Both the position numbers and the translations under genes were made by a program. The notes beneath the pieces are model-generated. The model was given only the letters and a program-made list of their open reading frames with translations. It did not search any database and was not told where the DNA came from. Source: Rhodocyclaceae bacterium (GTDB taxonomy: Bacteria; Pseudomonadota; Gammaproteobacteria; Burkholderiales; Rhodocyclaceae). Taken from it: a stretch of 25,389 nucleotides of DNA. Positions 24,015 to 25,389 of the stretch are shown here, piece by piece. Every line of letters starts with the position of its first letter. The stretch's first letter is position 1. Location: positions 1-25,389 of the forward strand of contig JANYAW010000259.1 of the NCBI GenBank assembly GCA_025361105.1, written 5' to 3'.

Positions 24015-24968
24015 ATGACTGTGCTTGCACTCAAGCGACCCGCATTGCTTTCAGCTCAAGCAATTGACGGCGTGTCACCAGCACCAACTGGCGAATTGTC
24101 TGTCGCGCTGGTGACCACGCCATCCCCGTCAAAAACCGTGAGCGATGCATCGGCACAACAGAGCAAGGCAGATCGCGCTTTGGCGCGCCGCGACGCGAGC
24201 TACGAAATCATCCGCCGTGTCATTCCGCCATTGGTCGGCGCAGCGCTGTTGCTGCTGGTGTGGTCGCTGGTGGCGATGCGCAACACCAACATCCCCGGTC
24301 CGACCAAAACCTGGGAAGCGGCGCAAGTCATTTTCGCCCATCCCTTTTATCGCAACGGCCCGAATGATCAGGGCATAGGCTGGAATGTACTGGCGTCACT
24401 CAAACGTGTTGGCATAGGCTTCGGTTTGGCGGCGTTGGTTGGCATTCCGCTCGGCTTCATGCTTGGTCGCTTCGCCTTCATGAGCCGCATGTTCGATCCC
24501 ATCATCAGCTTGTTGCGACCGGTGTCACCACTGGCCTGGTTGCCGATTGGTCTGCTGGTTTTTCAGCGCGCCGACCCGGCGGCGACGTGGACCATATTCA
24601 TCTGCTCCATCTGGCCGATGATCATGAACACCGCCCAGGGTGTGCAGCGCGTGCCGCAGGATTACCTGAATGTCGCACGCGTTTTGGCGCTGCCTGAATC
24701 GCAAGTGGTCACCAAAATTTTGTTCCCCGCCGTCCTGCCCTACATGCTCACCGGCATCCGCTTGTCCATCGGTACGGCATGGCTGGTCATTGTCGCTGCC
24801 GAAATGCTCACCGGCGGTGTGGGCATAGGTTTCTGGGTGTGGGACGAATGGAACAACCTAAAGGTCGAACACATTTTGATTGCCATTTTCGTTATCGGCA
24901 TCGTCGGTCTGGTGCTGGAGCAAATGCTCTTGCTGATGGCAAAACGTTTTAGCTACGAGGCCAGATAG
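24015..24968 (+). CDS. nrtB: Nitrate ABC transporter permease
   Basis: 317 residues, about six membrane segments, of the NrtB/TauC/SsuC permease family. The EAA-type cytoplasmic loop that contacts the ATPase is visible around ARVLALPESQVVTKILFPAVLPYMLTG. The N-terminal 70 residues are hydrophilic, Ser/Thr/Pro/Ala-rich and longer than needed; residues 17-26 (IDGVSPAPTG) are encoded by a copy of the dispersed repeat, and residues 31-40 by an inverted partial copy. The first membrane helix starts near residue 72 (VIPPLVGAALLLLVWSL). AGGA eight bases before the ATG serves as ribosome site. The ATPase gene follows after two bases. Confidence 0.92.
   Translation: MTVLALKRPALLSAQAIDGVSPAPTGELSVALVTTPSPSKTVSDASAQQSKADRALARRDASYEIIRRVIPPLVGAALLLLVWSLVAMRNTNIPGPTKTWEAAQVIFAHPFYRNGPNDQGIGWNVLASLKRVGIGFGLAALVGIPLGFMLGRFAFMSRMFDPIISLLRPVSPLAWLPIGLLVFQRADPAATWTIFICSIWPMIMNTAQGVQRVPQDYLNVARVLALPESQVVTKILFPAVLPYMLTGIRLSIGTAWLVIVAAEMLTGGVGIGFWVWDEWNNLKVEHILIAIFVIGIVGLVLEQMLLLMAKRFSYEAR
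24064..24092. repeat. Dispersed repeat, copy C (nrtB 5' region)
   Basis: A 29-mer that begins TTGACGGCGTGTCACC and ends with the core AGCACCAACTGG plus C. It differs by one base from copy B (nrtA leader) and by one from copy A over their 27 shared bases. Confidence 0.8.
24064..24132 (+). repeat. Imperfect hairpin early in nrtB
   Basis: The left arm at 24064-24082 pairs with 24107-24132: TCACCAGC with GCTGGTGA (8 pairs), CGTG with CACG, and TTGACGG with CCGTCAA, the right arm carrying one- and six-base bulges. So copy C of the repeat faces an inverted, interrupted copy of itself across 24 bases. Confidence 0.6.
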
Positions 24969-24970
24969 CC

Positions 24971-25389
24971 ATGAAATCAACAACCAAACCACTGCTCAAA
25001 GTTGAAAGCGTTGGCCAGACCTTCAATACCAAAACTGGCAAATTCGTCGCCCTGCAAAACATCAATCTGGCGGTCAATGAAGGCGAGGTCGTCACCTTGA
25101 TTGGTCACTCCGGTTGCGGCAAATCCACGCTGCTGAATTTGATCGCCGGTTTGACCCTGCCCAGTAGCGGCGTCCTGTTGTGCAACGAGCGAGAAATTGC
25201 CGGTCCCGCGCCTGAGCGTGCGGTGGTGTTTCAAAACCACAGCTTGCTGCCTTGGCTGACTTGTGCCGGCAACGTCATGCTGGCGGTCGAGCGGGTGTTC
25301 GGGCGCAAGGAGCGCAAGAGTCAACTCAATTCGCGCGTCGCTGCGGCACTGGAAATGGTGCATATGGAACACGCGATGGACAAGTATCC
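24971..25389 (+). CDS. Nitrate ABC transporter ATP-binding protein, N-terminal part (cut by window edge)
   Basis: 139 codons and two bases of an open frame from ATG 24971 to the window end. It begins MKSTTKPLLKVESVGQTFNT and has Walker A GHSGCGKST (about 50-58) and a Q-loop in VVFQNHSLLPWLT, where the LLPW signature is typical of NrtC/NrtD/TauB/SsuB ATPases. It powers the importer with NrtA and NrtB. The Walker B and signature motifs lie beyond the edge, so I cannot tell NrtC (with an extra NrtA-like domain) from NrtD. It follows nrtB after two bases. Confidence 0.9.
   Translation, partial: MKSTTKPLLKVESVGQTFNTKTGKFVALQNINLAVNEGEVVTLIGHSGCGKSTLLNLIAGLTLPSSGVLLCNEREIAGPAPERAVVFQNHSLLPWLTCAGNVMLAVERVFGRKERKSQLNSRVAAALEMVHMEHAMDKY

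Overview
The window looks like chromosome of a mid-GC betaproteobacterium (Burkholderiales, Rhodocyclales or Nitrosomonadales). The evidence is gene order and protein style: lysM-dprA-smg-topB on one strand, divergent from def-fmt on the other, with htpX and rsmB nearby, is an arrangement familiar from that class. I ran no database search, so the genus is not claimed. I see no rRNA, tRNA, CRISPR array, transposase, integrase or phage gene.

Layout. 1-6264 holds the housekeeping set rsmB (cut by the window edge), htpX, fmt and def on the minus strand. It is split by plus-strand genes: an EamA transporter, an exported HAD phosphatase, a 58-residue Lys-rich protein and a PanE-type ketopantoate reductase. 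6364-12392 is a plus-strand run: LysM protein, dprA, smg, DNA topoisomerase III and a DUF924 protein. 12467-14560 is a periplasmic PQQ- and haem-containing alcohol dehydrogenase, closed by a bidirectional terminator shared with rhlE (minus). 16164-18723 holds a small membrane protein and a TonB-dependent receptor; a second bidirectional terminator separates the receptor from a GDSL-esterase autotransporter (minus).

21150-25389 is the most informative part: a methyltransferase, nasT (ANTAR regulator), a 306-base leader, then nrtA, nrtB and the start of an nrtC/nrtD-type ATPase, i.e. a nitrate ABC importer. The leader contains a near-perfect sigma-54 promoter. About 12 bases downstream come a hairpin with hexaloop AACGAC and a second hairpin with hexaloop AAAGGT. 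The second overlaps the 5' arm of a long intrinsic terminator ending in seven T. This fits NasT-controlled transcription antitermination layered on RpoN control. The usual sensor partner NasS is not next to nasT, and the receiver of NasT has Glu where the phosphorylated Asp would be.

Also unexpected is a 27-29 bp sequence repeated at several places (fmt 3' end, nrtA leader, nrtB 5' end, with weaker matches in dprA and topB). It sits in different reading frames but mostly at sites where proteins tolerate change. The autotransporter carries an Ala/Thr-rich insert inside its esterase domain. I found no sign of a new defence system or other wholly new multi-gene system.
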